From Diphasiastrum complanatum (lineage: Eukaryota; Streptophyta; Lycopodiopsida; Lycopodiales; Lycopodiaceae), in NCBI GenBank assembly GCA_029204225.1, contig CM055107.1:6484873-6548872 (forward strand): DNA of 64,000 bases, read 5' to 3'. The stretch's first letter is position 1. Each line of letters opens with the position of its first letter. The notes beneath the pieces are model-generated. The model saw only the letters and a program-made list of their open reading frames with translations, ran no database searches and had not been told where the DNA came from. The position numbers were made by a program, and so were the translations under genes. Shown in pieces: positions 48,790 through 60,134 of this stretch.

Positions 48790-49039
48790 GACCCAAAACG
48801 CTCTGCCATCTCTCAGCTACTGATCACTCGCAGACCCTACACGCCTGCCATCTGTCAGCTGCTGAAACTTCCTTCTATCGATTGTTTTCGTGATTATGTG
48901 AAAAATTTACAGTATGTTCGCCAACCATCAGACCCAAAACGCTCTGCCATCTCTCAGCTACTAAAACTTGCTTCTATCAATTTTATTTTGTGTTTATGTG
49001 AAATATTTATAGTATCAAACTAATGTTCGCCAACCATCT
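48790..49039 (+). repeat. ~99 bp imperfect tandem duplication upstream of the PPR gene
   Basis: CTGCCATCTSTCAGCT recurs at 48803, 48845 and 48944. The units 48845-48930 and 48944-49039 align end to end, each finishing GTTCGCCAACCATC. GACCCAAAACGCTCTGCCAT occurs at 48790 and 48931. It begins about 330 bp before the PPR start codon, in its probable promoter. Confidence 0.75.
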
Positions 49040-49850
49040 AGAAAAGTTTCACTCAATTTCAACTTACCCATATAATTTTTGTCCCGAAATTTGCAATGGA
49101 TTGCAAGTTATTCGAATTCAAAGCTCTATAAGTACAAATCATGTCTATCATTTCAACACTTGCAGTGAGGACAAAGCTCTCATGCACCAACACTTGTCTA
49201 CTAAAGATTCGCTAACACCACTTAAGCCATCTCTCACCTACTAATCACTTGTACCCCGTGCTATTATTATTTTGTTGATTGATAAATATGACAAATTCTA
49301 AGAAAAATTGTTAACTTTGCACCCCTAGATTAAGAGATCTACCTACTATTTAAATTCAGAATCTAGATCGTAAAGCACTATCAAAAAAATTTGTGTGTAT
49401 TTAGAAAAAATGTTGTGTGTGTATTTAGAAGAACTGTTATATGGCATAATTTGACAGTTGTACTACCACAACTTGGCATTTAATGCCTGACACATCAGAG
49501 GAACCTTACATCTGTGTAAGGTCCCTCCTCAGAGACTGTTTTACCCCAAAGGTAAATTGAGAAAAATTTTACCAACTGTAAATGGAAAATGACGGGCTGA
49601 CAAACAGAAATGCGAAATGGATCACCCTGCAACCTACATAAAATGCCCACACATTGTTTAATAGCAACAATTATTTGAGCTTTGAATTCCTTATTGACAC
49701 TATGCGAGTCATACTTCCTCTTGTAATCTGTTGGCTGTGATCAAATGGTGCATGCGGATATGCAACCAGGGTTACGGTACAAATAAAACGTAGAAAATGG
49801 CGCCCATCCATCGCCCTACAGACTACATAAAACTGGCGGTGAAAACGTGA
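49040..49850. other. No recognised gene
   Basis: AT-rich sequence; a (TGTGTATTTAGAAAAA)-like doublet occurs at about 49396-49437. It leads into a truncated copia gag. Confidence 0.45.
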
Positions 49851-49853
49851 AAA

Positions 49854-50589
49854 CCTCGAGTGCTATTCCTGAAGACGAAGCTGCACACATTGCGGATGGA
49901 TGATGGTGCAACTGTTGCTGATTACTTACTGAAGATCAAAGAGATTCGTGACCAATTAGCAGCAGTTGGAGAGCGAGTACAGGATCGTGAGATCGTGCAG
50001 TTGACATTGAATAGTTTGAGTGAGTCACATCAAATGTTTGTGACAAGTATAGCCACACGGGAAAATCTTTCAACCTATGAAGAGTTAGGTGGAGATGGAA
50101 CAAAGAAAAGACAAAGGGCAAGTGGGAAATTATGCTGATCAACATCAATTTGATGATTATTATTATGAAAACAATTATACTGATCAACATCAATACGATG
50201 AGGATCAATATGAAGATGATACAGGTGAGAGCTCAAAATTGTTCATTACATCATTAATGACAAGTGATGAAACCAAGGATACCTGGTACATTGATAGTGG
50301 TGCATCCAAGCACATGACTTCAAGGAAAGAGTGGTTTTCAGAACTTAAGGAAACTCACAATGGTGATGAAGTTGGACAAGCCGATGGCAAATTGCTACCT
50401 ATTAAAGGAGTTGGAGTGGTATCAGTGAAGTTAGCTAGCGGGAAGATAAAGTGGATAAGCAATGTGCAATATGTACCTGGCTTAGCTAACGATCTACTAT
50501 CTGTTGGACGATGGCTGATCAACAACTCAAGGTTGAGTTTGACAGCGACAAATGTCTTGTCAAAGACATCAAGAATCACTACAAAGTGA
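49854..50589 (+). mobile_element. Copia 4 gag and protease
   Basis: 49860-50138 reads FLKTKLHTLRMDDGATVADY, LLKIKEIRDQLAAVGERVQD and REIVQLTLNSLSESHQMFVT, the UBN2 gag core; its N terminus is missing. A frameshift near 50090 leads to 50089-50589: an Asp/Tyr/Gln-rich linker and the aspartic protease DTWYIDSGASKHMTSRKEW (intact DSGA) with VPGLANDLLSVG. No zinc knuckle is seen between capsid and protease, where one normally lies. The 5' LTR is absent. Confidence 0.85.
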
Positions 50590-51560
50590 TTGCTACAAGA
50601 GCTAGAGTCAACGGGAATCGACTCTACAAATTGAATGCGAGATCTTTTGCTCAAGCTATGGTAAGCACGGTTGATAGTCGAAGTGATCTTTGGCATCAAC
50701 GATTCAGTCATATTAGTGCTCAAAGTTTACAGATTCTCAAAAGAGGTAATCTTGTTATAGGATTGCTTGATATTTCTTTTGAAGGAAAAATTTGTGAAGG
50801 TTGCATTTTGGGAAAACAACATAGAGAGAGGTTTTCCAAAATTGGAGCAAGGAGAGCCAGTGGCATCCTAGATCTTGTCCACAGTGATCTATGTGGACCT
50901 ATGCAGACTAGATCTCTTAGTGGCTTCTATTACTTTATCACTGTCATTGATGATTATAGCAGATGCATTTGGATTTATTTCATAAGCAAGAAATCAGATG
51001 CTTTTGCTAAGTTCGGGGAATTCAAGGCATTAGTTGAAAAGCAAACAGGATGTTGCATCAAAACTTTGAGATCTGATGGAGGTGGTGAGTATTTTTCGAC
51101 AGAATTAATTGATTTTTACAAAGATCAAGGGATCAAGAGGCAGATTACAACACCTTATTCACCACAACAAAATGGAGTTGCAGAACGACAGAACAGATCT
51201 ATTGTTGAGATGGCCAGGGCGATGCTCAAAAGCAAGGGTCTGCCAAGCACCTTTTGGACAGAAGCTTGTAGCACAGCTACACACATCCTAAATCGGTGTC
51301 CTACAAAATCCGTGGAAGGTAAGACACCTCATGAAGCTGTTACTGAAAAGAAACCTAATATTTCTCACTTGGAGAGTATTTGATTGTGATGCTTATGCTC
51401 ATATTCCTGATGAGAAACGAAGGAAATTGGATGTAAAAGCTATCAAGTGTATTTTCCTTGGATATGATGAGAAGGCCAAGGCATACATGATGTATGACAC
51501 AAATGCATAGAAGCTTGTAATTTCTAGGGATGCTACGTTTGACGAGATGGACCAAGGTAA
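50511..51560 (+). mobile_element. Copia 4 integrase
   Basis: A 290-residue open frame carries the zinc part (LWHQRFSHIS, CEGCILGKQHRERF), then DLVHSDLCGPMQTRSLSGFY with the first Asp, TLRSDGGGEYFS with the second Asp, and PQQNGVAERQNRSIVEMARA with the Glu. All three catalytic acids are present. A frameshift near 51380 is followed by YAHIPDEKRRKLDVKAIKCI and FLGYDEKAKAYMMYDTNA, with a TAG. Apart from that the integrase is well preserved compared with others in the window. Confidence 0.9.
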
Positions 51561-51579
51561 ACAATCTGAAGTAATCACG

Positions 51580-53060
51580 AAACAGAAATGGAGGCTATAT
51601 CAAAGAACAAAACGTGGGACTTGGTTGAGCTACCTGATGGTAAGACGCCTATCACATGTAAGTGGATCTACAAGACGAAATATGGAGCGGATGGGCAACT
51701 CAACAAGTACAAGGCACGGTTAGTTGTAAGAGGTTTTGAGTAGCAGGAAGGTATAGACTTTGAGGAGACCTTCGCACCTGTAGCCAAAATGGTAACTATT
51801 CGTTCTATCATTAAAATTTTTGCTTTCTATGGTTGGAAAATTTAGCAAATGGACGTCAAATCTGCTTTTCTTAATGGAGTATTGGATGAAGAGGTATATT
51901 TAGAGCAATGTCAAGGGTTTGTTGAGTCAGGAAGAGATCATTTGGTTTGTAAACTCAACAAAGTCATATATGGATTAAAGCAAGCACCACGAGCATGGTA
52001 CTCTTGCATTGATGAGCACTTCAAGCGAAGGGGAATGATAAAGAGTGATGTTGATCCTAATTTTTACATTCTAAGGCAAGATTCAAATATAGTGTTCATT
52101 GTGTTGTACGTGGATGATTTGATTATTACATGAAGTAATGAGAGGTTAATTAATGGAATCAAATCAAATCTTTCCAATGCTTTTGACATGAGTGATTTAG
52201 GATTGATGCACTACTGTCTTGGCATTGAAGTATGACAAAAAGAAGACATGGTCTTTCCTACACAAAGCAAATATGCACGAGATTTGCTTTATAAGTTCAA
52301 TATGCAAGATTGTAAGCCCTTGAGTACACCTATGGATGTCAACATGAAGCTTACTGCATATGATGAATCTGAGAAAGTGGATGCTTATTTGTATAGACAG
52401 CTGGTGGGTAGTTTGATTTATTTGACACACACACGACCTGATATTTCTTATGTTGTTGGTGTTGTTAGTCAATTTATGCAAGATCCTAGTCAAGCACACT
52501 GGAAGTCTGCTAAACGTATTCTCAGATACATTTGAAGGACATTGAATTTTGGTTTGAAGTATGATCAGCCTGAAGTGCCAGTGTTGGTAGGTTATACAGA
52601 TGCCGATTGGGCAAGTAATATTGATGACAGAAGATTTACCAGTGGTCATACATTCAGTTATGGTACAACTGCAATTTCATGGAGCAGCAAAAAGCAACCT
52701 ACAATAGCTTTATCATCAACGGAAGCTAAATATCGAGCACTCAGCAATGCTACACAACAAGCGGTATGGTTACGAAGATTGCTTGTGGATTTAGGTCAGC
52801 CACAGGTGGATGCGACTACTATATCTTGCGACAATCAAAGCTGCATTCACCTTGCCAAAAAATCCAATTTTACATGCTCGAACCAAGCACATCGAAATAC
52901 ACTATCATTTTATTTGAGAGAAGATTCTTGATGGAGCCATTGAATTTTCTTTGTAATTCTGAAGATCAAATGACAGATATTTTTACTAAGTCATTAGGTA
53001 GATATAAATTTGAGAGGTTTCGTACTCTATTAGGAATAGAAGAATGTAATTTTATCATTG
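51580..53060 (+). mobile_element. Copia 4 reverse transcriptase and RNase H
   Basis: RT blocks: KTWDLVELPDGKTPITCKWI, YKTKYGADGQLNKYKARLVV, QMDVKSAFLNGVLDEEVYLE, LNKVIYGLKQAPRAWYSCID. The catalytic YVDD is intact (52107-52118). RNase H: GYTDADWASNIDDRRFTSGH, TAISWSSKKQPTIALSSTEA, CDNQSCIHLAKK, then DQMTDIFTKSLGRYKFERFR in another frame. Single stops at about 51741, 51844, 52131, 52234 and 52533 and a frameshift near 52860 interrupt it. It is the best preserved pol here and probably a recent insertion. Confidence 0.92.
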
Positions 53061-53333
53061 AGGGAGAGTGTTAGAAATCAATGATAAACTTCGTTGTTAC
53101 TGTTTACGATGTACACTAATGTTGACTGCTATTACCAACTATAATTAGCCGTAGGCTAGTCTATTAGTCTATTCGTAGGTTTTCTCTCTCTATCAGGGTT
53201 CAGGGTTTATATGTACATTTTATATTTAGTATGAAGTTAGTGTGATAGAGTGATATTGCGTGTTCTTCTTCCGTCTCCCTACTTGGTGATTGTTTATGGT
53301 GAATGCTTGATGTTGCATTTTTTATTCTTGACA
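53060..53333 (+). mobile_element. Polypurine tract and 3' LTR of copia 4
   Basis: GAGGGAGAG precedes TGTTAGAAATCAATG at 53069. The likely end is TATTCTTGACA at 53333, giving 265 bp with TG...CA ends. A TATA-like TTTATATGTAC lies at about 53206. Confidence 0.65.
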
Positions 53334-53937
53334 TAGATCTGTGTTAATATTGTTATGCTTGTTCTTCATTTTGTCTAATCTTTTTAGTTGCTCTTTCTAG
53401 TAATAGACGATCAACTTTTAGTCTTGTCTTTCGCGAATAACTCGCGACTAATTATCAGTCGAGCACAGTCTAGCTCTTCGCGAATCATTCGCGACAGATG
53501 ATTTGTCTCGCAATTCACGACAAATTATTCATTTATCGCTTCATCCATTAAATGTTTGGCTACGTAATCTAGAATGACTGTGATTTCTATCACTAAAGTT
53601 CTTTTCATTCTGATAGGCGTAGTCATGCTTACGGAGAGAGTCAAATAATTCGTTCCGCTGCGCACGAACATTTTCTGTTCTCGTTCATTTCTTGTTCGAG
53701 TTCGTTTCTCGTTCGTGTTCGTCATTTATTCTTCCCCTCTCTCTCCCAACACTTTCATGAAGCATTCTTACTAATCAAATGAATGTTTCTTATAGGAGTA
53801 CAATTTTACACTACTGTTTTGTTCTATTGAACATTACTAACTGTTTATTCATCTTGATTAATGCTGGTAATTGTTGCACTTCCGATCCACAACTGTCCGT
53901 TGTTCTACTTTTGCTGCTATCCCACTGATTTTCGACA
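53334..53937 (+). mobile_element. 5' LTR region of copia 5
   Basis: The right end (TTTTCGACA, 53937) is fixed by the primer-binding site after it. The left end is not determined. The interior is dense in TTCGCGAA, TCGCGA and CGTTCGTG words (53429-53730), as in the copia 3 LTR. Confidence 0.6.
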
Positions 53938-54235
53938 TGGTATCGAAGCGGGTGGTTCAGTAATCTGCATTTCTATTGAAGGTTATCAGTCTTATTTCTA
54001 CCAAGACATCGTTCCGCAAGTGCACAGCCAACAATATTCCGATATTGTTGTTTCTACCAACAATCTCTCACTCTATACTAGAATGGATCCATCTTCTAGT
54101 TCATCTCTGATCGACAAACTCGATGGAGATAACTACCATTTCTAGAAGTTCAAGATGAGAGTAGTTCTACTTGCCAAAGAACTATGGGACATAGTTGATG
54201 GCATAGAGGTCAAGCCAGCTATCTCACTAATTTCT
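53938..54235 (+). mobile_element. Copia 5 primer-binding site and gag N terminus
   Basis: TGGTATCGAAGC at 53938-53949 is a variant of the tRNA-iMet site. ATG at 54083 opens MDPSSSSSLIDKLDGDNYHF, then a TAG, then KFKMRVVLLAKELWDIVDGI, the usual copia gag N terminus. The text is lost after about 54225, so the element is truncated. Confidence 0.75.
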
Positions 54236-54239
54236 GACA

Positions 54240-54937
54240 CAATGTATTATTACTATAGATTATTGGAATATGATCTGAATCCACTTATGTTTTTGGAAAA
54301 GTTGTGTACGTAAAAGCTCCTCAAGATCCTCCTTAGAAGTCAAACACACGAACATACAATGTGGAGCAAAACCACCCAACCAAATAGAAACAACCGATCA
54401 ATCTCCGGCAGCTTCACCCTCGAGCCAAGGAATAGAGAACAAGAATAGAGTGAGAGAAACTAGCAATGAATCACCAAAACTATGATGGAGTAGTTAGAAG
54501 TAAAGTAGAATCACTGTGCCACTGTACTGTGGGTCCTATCAGTCGATACGGATCAGTTGGCCTCACCACGAGGCGAGTCGACGGGACATGCGTCCCACCA
54601 ACGGCAACCTGGGTCATGCATGGGTTGCTTGAGTGAAGAACTATATGTATAGTGTAATTTCATTTTGAGAAATACAGTTGTTATGAGAGCTTGGTGTGGA
54701 GAGTGTTTTCTGTCTGTATTACTGTGTAGCATGATCTATGTTCCTGTTCAAAGCAAATTCTAAGTTGGTATTAAAGCGGTACAAGGAGTGTACATAGTAT
54801 AGTGTTGACGTTGAAGAGAGCTTCAGGGGAGAACAGTCTTCTGAGAGTTCGGGGTTTACGACGAGTTGTAAATGGAAAGTGAAGCACTGATGCACGGTTT
54901 CTAGTTCATAGGGCTTGCCAAGCTCAGCAGAGGGCTC
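54240..54937 (+). mobile_element. Probable 5' LTR, primer-binding site and leader of copia 6
   Basis: TGGTATTAAAGC at 54766-54777 resembles a mutated tRNA-iMet primer site. Before it are a TATA-like CTATATGTATAG (about 54641) and a stretch ending AAATTCTAAG, as at an LTR end. After it the leader runs straight into RNase H text, so gag to RT has been deleted. Confidence 0.45.
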
Positions 54938-55234
54938 TTGCAGATGGATAACACCTCTACAATACATCTAACGAAAGATCTTGTGTTCCATTCGAGAACA
55001 AAGCACATTGCGATCAAGTACCACTTGATCAGGAATCTAATTGAAAAGAAGATGCTGCAGACCACCTTCATCGGAACAAAAGACATGGTTGCTGACATCT
55101 TCACCAAAGCCTTGGACAAAGGACCTTTTGAGAGACAGAGGAGCAATCTTGGGATCGTAAAGCTATCATGCTTTGAGAGGGAGCTGAAGAAACAAAACAT
55201 ATCTATTTACAAAGCTTTGCAACCCTCTGCTTGA
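54938..55234 (+). mobile_element. Copia 6 RNase H C-terminal tail
   Basis: An open 98-codon frame encodes TIHLTKDLVFHSRTKHIAIK, YHLIRNLIEKK and DMVADIFTKALDKGPFERQR, the conserved end of copia RNase H. It stops at TGA 55232-55234. Confidence 0.85.
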
Positions 55235-56150
55235 CAAAAAATGTTCGCGAACACGAAAGTCAAGAGACATGAATCACGAAAATTTGCGAACACCTGACAA
55301 GAAGACACGAACACGAAAGATTCACGAATGAGAATCTTTTGCAGTCCAGCACGAGAAAGTCAGACGACGGAGACGAAACCAATGACGCAACACGAAAAAC
55401 ATCGCGAAATATTTTCTGCCCTCACGCTCCATGAAGGACCAGCAAGGTCACACAAGTACCCAGAAGTACAGATGTCTGATCTGATGGCATGATGTCAACA
55501 GTTACACTCTAGGCCGTGGCTAATCCGCCACTCTTGTAATTCTCTGATTAGTTGTAGATTTAATTACTCTAATTTAAAAGGGTTACACAGAGCGACTATA
55601 TACTTACTGGATGATACTTAATAGAAAGAGACATATACAGAGATGTATGAAGCAGTCTGATGCTAGTAAGCAATCAAGACAAAAAATACAGAACAGAAGT
55701 CCGCCTGCGTGCGAGACAAGTTCCTGTGATAATCTATAGAGATCTACAAGTCTGCTAGTAAGCGAGACATCCACTCGTGAGAGAACTATATTTCTCTCAC
55801 GCCAACGCACTGCATGGATTTGCATGCAGTGCTTGAAGAATCAAAGAAAAATTAATAGATGATCTTGTAGCCATTGTGCACATGTCACTTTATGATGTAT
55901 GATCTTGAATGCAAATGTGTCTGCTGTTATTCGTATGTCTGATTCTCTCATTCATTTAATTCCACACCTTGGTAACTTTGTTGAATACTACCTTAATTTA
56001 TAAACGTAGATCAGCAGTGCTTGGCTACATTCTGGAGGACTGTAGGAGTGATTCAGTTGGCAGTGACCAGCGATCGCATCTGAACTCCATTTGAATCACA
56101 TTGAATCGTTTGCTTTGCTTTCGCAACTGCAACTCATTCGATTACATTCT
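55235..56150 (+). mobile_element. Probable copia 6 LTR, with TTCGCGAA-type words and twin hairpins
   Basis: Follows RNase H, so a 3' LTR is expected. 55240-55410 has many TTCGCGAA, CACGAA and TCGCGAAA words. Two perfect hairpins lie at 55776-55832. LTR ends could not be fixed. The later part (55850-56150) shows no clear element. Confidence 0.4.
55776..55832. repeat. Two adjacent perfect hairpins
   Basis: CGTGAGAGAA at 55776-55785 pairs with TTCTCTCACG at 55792-55801 across a 6 nt loop. GCACTGCATG at 55807-55816 pairs with CATGCAGTGC at 55823-55832, again with a 6 nt loop. Five bases separate them. Confidence 0.8.
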
Positions 56151-56159
56151 CATCAGTCA

Positions 56160-57620
56160 TTACTGATCAAAAGTTGAAAGTAGAATTTGCCCATGATCGT
56201 TGCTTTGTGAAGGATGTGAACCAAAAGTTCAAAGTTATTGCGGATGGTATAAGGGAACCCAATACTAAATTGTACAGGTTGAATGCAACAATCAAGGGAC
56301 AACATGGACTTGTCTCGTCCATTCCATCGCAAACTAAATTGTGGCATAAGAGGCTTGGTCACTTGAACTTAGGAAGCCTCAACTTGATGAGGAAATTGGA
56401 AATGGTGAGAGGATTGCCTACGATAGAAGACCTCTTGAAATCGATGTGTGAATCATGTGTGTATGGGAAGCAACATCGAGAAAAGTTCAATAAAGGTGGT
56501 GTTGCAAGGGCAAAGAACATCTTGGATTTGATCCACACAAATTTATGCGGGCCTATGAGGACTATGTCATTAGGTAAAGTCTTCTATTTCATGACCTTTA
56601 TTGATGATATGTCACGTAAGACGTGGATTTACTTCTTGAAGAAGAAATCGGATGCATTTGACAAATTCAAGAGCTTCAAAGCATTGGTCGAAAATGAGAT
56701 TGGTAAGAAGATCAAAGTTCTAAGATCAGATAGTGGAGGTGAGTACAAGTCTAACGACTTCAATGATCTTTGTGATCAATGTGAGATCAAAGGACAATTT
56801 ACGCAAGCTCATACTCCTGCTCTCAACGATGTAGCTGAGCGCAAGAATCGTACGATTGTGGAAAGTGCCAGATCTATGCTAGCTGAGATGAAACTACCAA
56901 AAGTTTTTTGGTCAGAAGCATGCAGCAGTACGACAGTCTATCTTCAAAATAGAAGTCCTACCATTGCCATACCAAAGATAACACCTGAAGAGACATTCAC
57001 GAAGAAGAAGCCAAAGGTGAACCACTTGCGAATCTTTGGATGGAAGTCCTTTGTACATATTCCTAAGAAAGAGAGACGTAAACTTGATGTGAAAGCTATC
57101 AAGTGTATATTCCTAGGATATGATGATCGTGTGAAGGGCTATAGATGTTTTGATCCAGTGGAAACAAAATCCATGTAAGCCGTGATGTCATCTTTGATGA
57201 ATCCAAGATGTATGAAGACGAGGATGCTAAAAAGATAGACACATCCAATGGGAGAGATGGTATAGTGAGAATACCTCCTGATGATGATCCATTTATTGAC
57301 TTTCCTAGTGATGGATATGAAGATACATCTCAAGATACTACTACTCAACCTCAAGAGGCAGGTTTGAGAGGTAGAGATAAACCTTTTGGTGCAAGAAGGA
57401 TTGAAGTTGCAGGTGACAAACGCAAGGAGAAAGATGTACCGTGGAATACATTTTCACCAGGAAGCCGATCGCCTGACAAGAAGCTCCCTAAGTGGTTTGA
57501 GAGATTATTGGAGAGTAACATTATTCAAAGCAAAGAACCTTCGACTTATGGTCCATTGTCAAAGGATTGTCCTGCAAAAGTTCTTATATATGCCTCAACA
57601 AGATGTTCATACTAGAATTA
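56160..57620 (+). mobile_element. Copia 7 integrase and linker
   Basis: A 334-codon open frame (56174-57178) has the zinc part (LWHKRLGHLN, CESCVYGKQHREKF), LDLIHTNLCGPMRTM with Asn in place of the first catalytic Asp, KVLRSDSGGEYKSNDFNDLC with the second Asp, and NDVAERKNRTIVESARSMLA with the Glu. The end reads VNHLRIFGWKSFVHIPKKER and CIFLGYDDRVKGYRCFDP. A frameshift near 57170 leads to the acidic linker (IVRIPPDDDPFIDFPSDGYE) as far as about 57610; RT is missing. Otherwise intact for its length, but the Asp to Asn change should abolish catalysis. Confidence 0.9.
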
Positions 57621-58447
57621 CAGTTGTGAGCACGCACAAGAGAGCTTGCTGACAAACCTCAAGTAGGTACTAGACATGCAATCTACAAACGGAGGATACC
57701 GAGCAATCGTTCTCATTAAACAAGCGTGCCTTGTGTAAAAACAGACAACATTTAGGAGGCAAAGCATTATAGCAAACAAACATTAACAAACAACAAAGTC
57801 AGAAGTTTTGCAAAATGCTTGTATCAATTCGTCATTGCCAAAAAAGTGGTAAATGTTTCTATGACTTTGATGCCTAAAGTTTATACAAATCAGAAAAATG
57901 TCAAATTACACCCGTATTCAAGTCTTAAAATGCTTGAAAGTTGAAATATATCAAAAGTGAAACATGTCAGAGTCTGCTTGTACGATTCCAACAATGATTT
58001 TATGAACGACTCACCTGTATTATTGAAAAGACACTTTTTTTTTAAACATGTTTGAGGAAAAACAGAATGGGAGGGAGGAACTTTTTACAGACATTTGTCT
58101 CAAGTTACAAACGGGTCCTTTTGCAACTATGACATTCGCAAAGGACGTGCACATTCAACAGAACTGTTTAGCCCATTTGACAAGGCCTCACATGAACAAG
58201 TCTTTGGAATTGTCAGCTATTGAAGTAAAAAGGGACAGTAGTGCACATGGAGACCTTTATATCAAATAATAGGAGCAAAAATTCCATGCTCTAAGAAGTT
58301 GCAAGATTTCTGATTTCCATGGCATAGATGTCCTCTCAAAAGCCAAAAATCAAAAGTGCTACTCTACCGCAAATTGACTATGAAAACAATCAAACACTAA
58401 CACAATAGGGTTCAAACTAACTACGGCATGCAAGCCAGAGAATTTGT
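57621..58447. other. Spacer and 3' flank of the reductase gene
   Basis: No protein motif or repeat boundary seen. On the minus strand the part next to 58448 would be the 3' untranslated region. Confidence 0.5.
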
Positions 58448-60001
58448 CTATGCAGTAGCCTTAAGGGATTCGTTTCTCAGAGCATATGCTCTCACTAGAC
58501 TACCAATCGTATTCACTGCAAGCTTCAGATCATCAAGTGGATTACCAGGGACAACAGTCTTGTACAAATAGCTATCAAATGTCATCTTCTGCACATACTC
58601 ATCAGCACACATTTCCACAAAAGCCTCCCTGGCAGGGTTGGATCGGTAAAACAGCTTCTGCAGAATATCAAGCACCTTGTAAGTAGGCCAGTACTTGTTA
58701 TCCCATTTCCGAAGGTAAGTCCTCAAATCAGCTTCGTTGATCATTCTCTGGCCAAATGCTGATCCTTCCACAATGGCCTCTGCACACATGCGGCCAGATT
58801 TGGCTGCAAAATAGATGCCCTCTCCAGAGCATTTTGTCACATACCCAGCAGCATCACCCACAAGGGCTACACGATCCTTCACCCTTCTTGGTCTGGGATG
58901 CTCTGGAATAGGATGAGCCTCCACTCGGATTATTTTACCCCCTTCTATCTTATCCTTTGCTCTGTTGCGGGTAGCCGTTTGATACTTCTTAATTGCAGGC
59001 TTATCGATCACAGTGCCTGTGCCAACAGCAACATGGTCGCACTTGGGAAAGACCCATCCATAGAAATCCGGGGAAACATCAGCGCCCACATACATTTCAG
59101 CCAGATTTTCATAATAGGCCATTTTCTCATCAGGAATTTTGATCCGCTCTTGGAAAGCTATTGCATAGTCGTAATCCCCTGCATCTATATCCTTAGCAAC
59201 CCTGCTGTTGGCTCCATCTGCGCCCACAATTGCATCTACCTCAAGCTTACTGGGAGTTCCCACCTTAGATTTCCCATCATAACGAGTATAATGCAAGACA
59301 TAAGGGCTGTCTTCATCCTTGGGGGCTTCCATCCTCAAGTAGAGACCATTGATAACCTGGGCACCAAAGGAGGCAGCTCGGTCACGCATGTAAGAGTCTA
59401 ACACCTCTCTTCTCACCATTCCTATGTATTCATTCTCGTTCAGCGTGCGGCCAACGTCCACTGCAACATTGGAAGGCGAAATCATCTTCATCTTGGTTAC
59501 TTTGCGATCAATTATGTCTTGTGGGAGATCAAATTCCCCCACCATGCACAGCGGAATGGCGCCTCCGCAGGGCTTGGCATTGTCCAGCTTCCGCTCAAAT
59601 AAAAAGGTTTCGATCCCACCTTTTGCAAGGGTTTCTGCGGCGCTGCCTCCTGCTGGCCCTCCGCCCACCACAGCCACCCTCAGCTTCCTTCCCTCTAACT
59701 TCCTACTATTCATGCCAGCAAAAATCCTCACCACCACCATATCTTTCACAATTTCCACTCTTTTACAGACCTCATTCCTCCGAAATGCTTCTATATTACC
59801 AAAAAATCCATTCCCACTCAGCCTTTTTTGTATTCCTGCTGCTGCTACTACTGCTGTTAATGATCTATCTGAGTAAGATATGGCCGACCGCCCAAATTTT
59901 GGATGGAATAGAGAGAGGAATGCGGATGCTGCTGTTGTTTTGGTGGTGCTGTGGGTAGCGAGGGAGAGAGAAGAGGAGCCGAGGAGGTTAGCGGACGCCA
60001 T
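58448..60001 (-). CDS. CHLP: Geranylgeranyl diphosphate reductase, plastid
   Basis: 517 residues from ATG 60001 in one uninterrupted frame. The enzyme uses NADPH to reduce geranylgeranyl groups to phytyl, needed for chlorophyll, tocopherol and phylloquinone, in the plastid. Residues 1-95 are rich in Ser, Thr and Ala (MASANLLGSSSLSLATHSTT), a transit peptide. An FAD-binding dinucleotide fold follows (VVGGGPAGGSAAE, residues 111-123, Glu near 136), then VGADGANSR (259-267) and the second flavin motif VALVGDAAGYVTKCSGEG (378-395). The C terminus, LAVNTIGSLVRA, is typical. The open frame extends 83 codons further upstream (to 60250), but that text is not transit-like and contains the promoter-like boxes, so I prefer M84 of the long frame. 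The transit region is longer than in many relatives. Confidence 0.95.
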   Translation of the reverse strand: MASANLLGSSSLSLATHSTTKTTAASAFLSLFHPKFGRSAISYSDRSLTAVVAAAGIQKRLSGNGFFGNIEAFRRNEVCKRVEIVKDMVVVRIFAGMNSRKLEGRKLRVAVVGGGPAGGSAAETLAKGGIETFLFERKLDNAKPCGGAIPLCMVGEFDLPQDIIDRKVTKMKMISPSNVAVDVGRTLNENEYIGMVRREVLDSYMRDRAASFGAQVINGLYLRMEAPKDEDSPYVLHYTRYDGKSKVGTPSKLEVDAIVGADGANSRVAKDIDAGDYDYAIAFQERIKIPDEKMAYYENLAEMYVGADVSPDFYGWVFPKCDHVAVGTGTVIDKPAIKKYQTATRNRAKDKIEGGKIIRVEAHPIPEHPRPRRVKDRVALVGDAAGYVTKCSGEGIYFAAKSGRMCAEAIVEGSAFGQRMINEADLRTYLRKWDNKYWPTYKVLDILQKLFYRSNPAREAFVEMCADEYVQKMTFDSYLYKTVVPGNPLDDLKLAVNTIGSLVRAYALRNESLKATA

Positions 60002-60090
60002 AGCCGATGCTCGATTGATCAGGAACACACGAATTTCTGAGGAAAAGGGAGAGACGAAAGGAAAGGAGAGGAGGGGAGAATCTGCTATGA

Positions 60091-60134
60091 TGACGTGGCG
60101 TCCAGAGATTGGATGGGACTGCAATTGGCCAATC
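60091..60134 (-). promoter_or_regulatory. G-box-like and CCAAT elements upstream of CHLP
   Basis: On the minus strand GCCACGTCA (60091-60099) has an ACGT core like light- or ABA-responsive G-box/ABRE sites, and GATTGGCCAATTGC (60121-60134) holds CCAAT on both strands. They lie 90-135 bp upstream of the chosen start. No convincing TATA box was seen. Function is inferred from motif type only. Confidence 0.4.

Noticed and set aside
58898-59958. Plus-strand frames of 145-167 codons opposite CHLP
   Set aside because: Antisense shadows of a strongly conserved gene.
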